Shown one piece after another: positions 6,958 to 10,291 of a DNA stretch of 10,291 nt. The stretch spans positions 1 through 10,291 of the forward strand of contig VEQB01000057.1 of the NCBI GenBank assembly GCA_018883485.1, written 5' to 3'. Source of the DNA: Bacteroidota bacterium (GTDB taxonomy: Bacteria; Bacteroidota; Bacteroidia; UKL13-3). Under the pieces are notes generated by a model, which did not search any database, was not told the origin of the DNA, and saw nothing but the letters and a program-made list of their open reading frames with translations. The translations under genes and the position numbers were made by a program. Positions within the stretch are counted from its first letter, which is position 1; every line of letters begins with the position of its first letter.

Positions 6958-9900
6958 GTGGAGTTGGCAGCACAATTATTACTTAAAAAATTAGACCATT
7001 TCATAAAAAGATACTATTTGAACCAATTGGTAAGAGGTTCGATTTACTTTTTAGGAATTTTTGTTTTTGCATTTTTGATAGCCGCGCTTCTAGAACATTT
7101 TGGACGCTATACCACGCAAACGAGGGCGAGCTTGTTTTATACTTTGGTAGCTTTAGGAACATTTCTATTAGCTCGCTATATTATTTATCCCTTAGGTAAA
7201 CTTTTAAAGTTTGGTAAAACAATTAATTATGAGCAGGCAGCTGTTATAATTGGAAAGCACTTTAGTCATGTTTCTGATAAGTTACTTAATACTCTGCAAT
7301 TGTTATCTCAGAATGCGGAAACAAACAGCCTGCTAGCAGCAGCTATTGATCAAAAAACCGCTGCATTGCAACCGCTTCCCTTTACCGCTGCAATTGATGT
7401 GAAGAAGAATTATAAGTATTTAAAGTTAGCTGCTATTCCTCTGGTTGCGCTTATTGCCATTATTATTATAGCGCCAAGTGTATTAAGTGATAGTACCAAG
7501 CGAATAGTTAATTACGACATAGCCTACAAAGTTCCAGCGCCATTTTCATTTACTATAGAGAATAAAAGTTTAAAGGTAGAGCAGTATCAGGATTTTGAAT
7601 TAAAAATTAGCGTAGATGGAAGTGAATTACCGAACGAGGTTAACATTCATTTTTTAGACCAGAAGTATAAATTAGATAAAATTGATGCCACTCATTTTAG
7701 CTATACTTTTAAGAACATACAACAATCTACCACCTTCTTTTTAGAAGCTTTAGGTTTTGAAGACGAAAGCAAACAAATTAATGTAGTAAAAAAACCAGTA
7801 TTATTAAATTATATAGTAAAGTTACAGTACCCACGCTATTTGGGTTTAAAAGATCAGGTGTTAAATAATCCTGCCGACATAAGTATCCCTGCGGGTACCA
7901 TAGTTAATTGGCAATTTACAGGCAAACAAACTAGCAAGATTAGTTTAATTTTTGCCAAGTTAAAGGCGGTGGCTTCTTCAAAAGACCAAATCAATTATAG
8001 CTACTCCCGCAAGTTTTTTATCTCCGATGATTATTCTATAGTATTGTCTAATGAGGCAACGCATAAAGGTGATTCTTTACATTTTGTTATTTCGGTTCAA
8101 CCCGATGCTTACCCTTCTGTTATTGCAGAGCAACGCACAGATTCTGTAAGCGGCAAGTACATTTACCTTGCTGGATTAGCAACTGATGATTATGGTTTAA
8201 GTAAACTTAGCTTCAATTATCGGTTCACTAAATCTAATGATAAATCTAAAGTAAGTAAAGGTATTCAATCTAAAGTTTTACCAAGCCCTTCAGACAAACG
8301 CTTTTCTATCAATTACATTTTTGATTTATACGAAATTGGCTTTAACCTATCAGATGAAATAGAATATTATTTTGAAGTTTGGGATAACGATGGAGTTAAT
8401 GGAGCCAAGTTTTCTAAAAGCGAAGTGTTTAGTATTAAGGCGCCAGATAAACAAAAGTTGCGCGAAGAGACCGATGCTTCGAGTAATGCTTTGCAAGAAA
8501 AAATGGAAGAGGCTTTAAAAGAAGCTAAAGATTTACAAAAAGAATTGGATCAATTACAGCAAAAACTTAAAACCCAACAGCCCTTAACTTGGGAAGAGAA
8601 GAAAAGACTAGAGCAAGTAAGTGAACAGCAAAAAGAATTGCAGCAAAAAATGCAGGAGTTGCAGAAGGATTTCAAGCAGAAAAATTTAAAAGAGCAATCG
8701 TTCAAGGAAGAGCAAGAACGAATTGTAGAGAAGCAACTAGAACTTCAAAAAATGTATGAGCAGTTGATGAGTGAGGAAATGAAGCAGTTGATGAAGCAGG
8801 TTGAGAATATGTTGAAGCTTCAAAATAAAGACCAAATCAGAAAAGAGTTGGATAAGATGGAATTGAGCAATAAAGATGTAGAGAAGGAATTGGATAGGAT
8901 GCTCGAAATGTATAAAGAATTAGAAGTGGATAAGCGCCAAGAAAATGCCATGAAGGATTTGAAGGAATTGGCAGAAAAGCAAAGGGACCTGGCAAATAAA
9001 GAGAGTGAAAGTGCTAAGCAAGACAAACAACAAAAACAAGAAGAAATAATTAAGGAGTTTGAACAATTACAGCAGGATTTGAAAGAATTAGAAAAGAAAA
9101 ATAATGAGCTAGAAAATCCTAAAGAATTAGCTGATACGAAAGAGTTGGAAAAAGAGATTTCTGAGAAATTGGAGCAAAGTAGTAATGAGTTGAGCAAGGG
9201 CAATGATAAAAAGTCTAAGCAAACCCAAAATGAAGCTGCCGACAAAATGGAGGAAATGCAGCAGAAGATGCAGGATCAAAAAGAAAAAGACGAAGAAGAG
9301 CAAGATGAAATTGATGCCCAAGCTTTGCGCGAAATTTTAGAGAATTTAGTTCAGTTGAGTAAAGACCAGGAAAAGGTAATGGAAGAACTTAAACTAATTA
9401 ATGGCTACAATCCAAAGTTTGTAGACTTGGCAAAAGAGCAGAAAATTATAAAAGATAATGCCAAGATGATTGAAGATAGTTTATTGAGTTTAAGTAAGAG
9501 AGCACCCGAGGTAAAATCTTTTATCAATAAGGAAGTTACCAAAATGAACGACCATTTAGACAGAAGTAACCTCAATTTTTCTCAGAGGAATATTGGTGAA
9601 ACTAGAGTTCAGCAGCAGTATGCCATGACGCGTATGAATAATCTTGCTGTTATGTTAAGCGAATCGTTGAAGCAAATGCAACAAGAGATGCAAATGAAGC
9701 AGCAATCGAAGAGTGGCAAAGGAAAAGGTAAGCCTAAGCCAAAACCGGGAAGTGGCAAACCAAGCATGAAGCAACTTAAGAAAATGCAAGAGGAGATGAA
9801 TAAGCAAATGAAGGAGGGCATGAATAAGAATGGCAAAGGAGAAAAGGGTAAGGGACAAATGACTTCTGAACAATACGCACGCATGGCTGCGCAACAAATG

Positions 9901-10291
9901 GCTATTAGGCAGCAAATGCAAAAAATGATGAGCGAAATGGATGCTTTGCAAAAGGAAAAAATGGGCGGAGGCAAACAATTAGGCGAATTGCAAAAAAAGA
10001 TGGAAGAAACGGAGAAAGATTTAGTGAATAAGAGACTTACCCAAGAAACTCTGATGCGGCAAGAAGAAATTTTAACGCGTCTTCTTGAACACGAAAAGGC
10101 AGAAAAGCAACAAGAGCAAGAGCAAAAGCGAGAAGCAGAGCAGGGCAAAGAAAAACCCCGCCCTAGCCCAGTTTACTTAGAGATGCTTAACCAAAAGCAA
10201 AAACGTGAAACAGAATTGTTGCAAACTGTACCAGCAGAAATGCAGCCTTATTACAAACAGAAAGCAAAGGAGTACTTAGAGAAGGCAGAAT
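6958..10291 (+). CDS. DUF4175-family membrane-anchored coiled-coil protein (3' partial)
   Basis: The frame runs 1111 codons without a stop to the right edge. Residues are counted from GTG 6958; TTG 6964 is an equally possible start, and there is no ATG near the conserved beginning. Hydrophobic helices lie at about 28-45, 58-77 and 157-176. A beta-rich region (about 180-500) carries family landmarks: YPRYLG (291-296), DDYGLSKL (410-417) and EVWDNDGVNG (473-482). From about 505 to 790 there is a K/E/Q-rich coiled coil broken by LTWEEKKRL (543-551). A Met/Gln/Lys-rich section (889-1005) with a Gly/Lys/Pro linker follows, then a conserved tail (LTQETLMRQEEILTRLLEHE, 1027-1046; YLEMLNQKQKRETELLQTVP near 1073-1092). 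The N-terminus is basic and three membrane helices would place the bulk outside the cytoplasm, which is inference. No cysteine occurs in 1111 residues. The family is common in Bacteroidota; I know no proven function. Likely near its natural end. Confidence 0.85.
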   Translation, partial: MELAAQLLLKKLDHFIKRYYLNQLVRGSIYFLGIFVFAFLIAALLEHFGRYTTQTRASLFYTLVALGTFLLARYIIYPLGKLLKFGKTINYEQAAVIIGKHFSHVSDKLLNTLQLLSQNAETNSLLAAAIDQKTAALQPLPFTAAIDVKKNYKYLKLAAIPLVALIAIIIIAPSVLSDSTKRIVNYDIAYKVPAPFSFTIENKSLKVEQYQDFELKISVDGSELPNEVNIHFLDQKYKLDKIDATHFSYTFKNIQQSTTFFLEALGFEDESKQINVVKKPVLLNYIVKLQYPRYLGLKDQVLNNPADISIPAGTIVNWQFTGKQTSKISLIFAKLKAVASSKDQINYSYSRKFFISDDYSIVLSNEATHKGDSLHFVISVQPDAYPSVIAEQRTDSVSGKYIYLAGLATDDYGLSKLSFNYRFTKSNDKSKVSKGIQSKVLPSPSDKRFSINYIFDLYEIGFNLSDEIEYYFEVWDNDGVNGAKFSKSEVFSIKAPDKQKLREETDASSNALQEKMEEALKEAKDLQKELDQLQQKLKTQQPLTWEEKKRLEQVSEQQKELQQKMQELQKDFKQKNLKEQSFKEEQERIVEKQLELQKMYEQLMSEEMKQLMKQVENMLKLQNKDQIRKELDKMELSNKDVEKELDRMLEMYKELEVDKRQENAMKDLKELAEKQRDLANKESESAKQDKQQKQEEIIKEFEQLQQDLKELEKKNNELENPKELADTKELEKEISEKLEQSSNELSKGNDKKSKQTQNEAADKMEEMQQKMQDQKEKDEEEQDEIDAQALREILENLVQLSKDQEKVMEELKLINGYNPKFVDLAKEQKIIKDNAKMIEDSLLSLSKRAPEVKSFINKEVTKMNDHLDRSNLNFSQRNIGETRVQQQYAMTRMNNLAVMLSESLKQMQQEMQMKQQSKSGKGKGKPKPKPGSGKPSMKQLKKMQEEMNKQMKEGMNKNGKGEKGKGQMTSEQYARMAAQQMAIRQQMQKMMSEMDALQKEKMGGGKQLGELQKKMEETEKDLVNKRLTQETLMRQEEILTRLLEHEKAEKQQEQEQKREAEQGKEKPRPSPVYLEMLNQKQKRETELLQTVPAEMQPYYKQKAKEYLEKAE
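8470..9327 (+). other. Long charged coiled-coil segment of the DUF4175 protein
   Basis: Residues 505-790 are almost entirely Lys, Glu, Gln, Leu and Met with heptad-like spacing of Leu/Met and no proline apart from a break near 542 and one near 721. The composition predicts an extended rod of up to about 40 nm if uninterrupted, a length estimate based on 0.15 nm per helical residue. The DNA on the opposite strand has few stops here because of the A/G-rich codons, which creates false open frames. Confidence 0.75.
9622..9972 (+). other. Methionine-rich low-complexity segment of the DUF4175 protein
   Basis: Residues 889-1005 hold 19 methionines in 117 positions, mostly within helical stretches such as LKQMQQEMQMKQQ and MKQLKKMQEEMNKQMKEGM. 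A flexible GKGKPKPKPGSGKPS linker (920-934) and a GKGEKGKG segment (959-966) separate the helices. Such segments are usual in this protein family, but their role is not known to me. Confidence 0.7.

Noticed and set aside
8820..9321. Open frames on the minus strand rich in Ser, Phe, Leu and Cys
   Set aside because: They lie antisense to the coiled coil. A/G-rich Lys, Glu and Gln codons have few stop codons on the complement, and the translations are low-complexity and resemble no family.
9609..10148. A 179-codon minus-strand frame and a second overlapping minus-strand frame
   Set aside because: Same cause as above: the antisense of the Met/Gln/Lys-rich segment gives Cys/Phe/Ser-rich or His/Leu/Phe-rich nonsense, while the plus-strand frame is continuous and family-like.

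Overview
The window reads as chromosomal DNA of a Bacteroidota bacterium, probably of the Chitinophagales/Saprospirales/Sphingobacteriales side. The reasons are a gliding-motility-type (CHU_C, type B) C-terminal sorting domain for the type IX secretion system, arrays of Ig-like repeats of the 'AG-D--IC-GDS' kind, a DUF4175-type membrane/coiled-coil protein, AT-rich coding DNA, and start codons without clear Shine-Dalgarno sequences. No tRNA, rRNA, CRISPR array, transposase or integration site was seen. The order-level placement is inference.

Layout from left to right: (1) bases 2-2647 (+), the 3' part of a large secreted cell-surface protein: end of a LamG-like lectin domain, eight Ig-like repeats each with one cysteine pair, a PKD domain and a T9SS sorting domain. 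(2) 2653-3366 (+), a TrmN6/YfiC-type tRNA adenine-N6 methyltransferase that starts five bases after the surface protein and seems to begin at a CTG codon. (3) 3361-4683 (-), a LYS9-type saccharopine dehydrogenase, tail-to-tail with the methyltransferase and overlapping it by six bases. (4) a 64-bp divergent intergenic region holding a perfect 7-bp inverted repeat and a good Bacteroidota-type promoter match facing the dehydrogenase. (5) 4748-5233 (+) cytidine deaminase and (6) 5230-6834 (+) adenine deaminase, joined by an ATGA overlap. (7) from 6958 (+) past the right edge, a DUF4175-family protein with three membrane helices, a beta-rich extracytoplasmic part and a very long K/E/Q-rich coiled coil; only a short C-terminal tail is likely missing.

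The genes fall into functional sets rather than one pathway. The two deaminases form a base/nucleoside salvage pair that releases ammonium. The divergent dehydrogenase releases glutamate during lysine breakdown, so the middle of the window could serve nitrogen scavenging, though this is inference. The surface protein and the tRNA methyltransferase are probably co-transcribed without an obvious functional link. The best candidates for undescribed biology are the DUF4175 protein, which has no known function that I can state, and the regularity of the cysteine-paired repeat array. I see no evidence for a defence system, phage or mobile element here. Every gap between genes is shorter than 130 bases.
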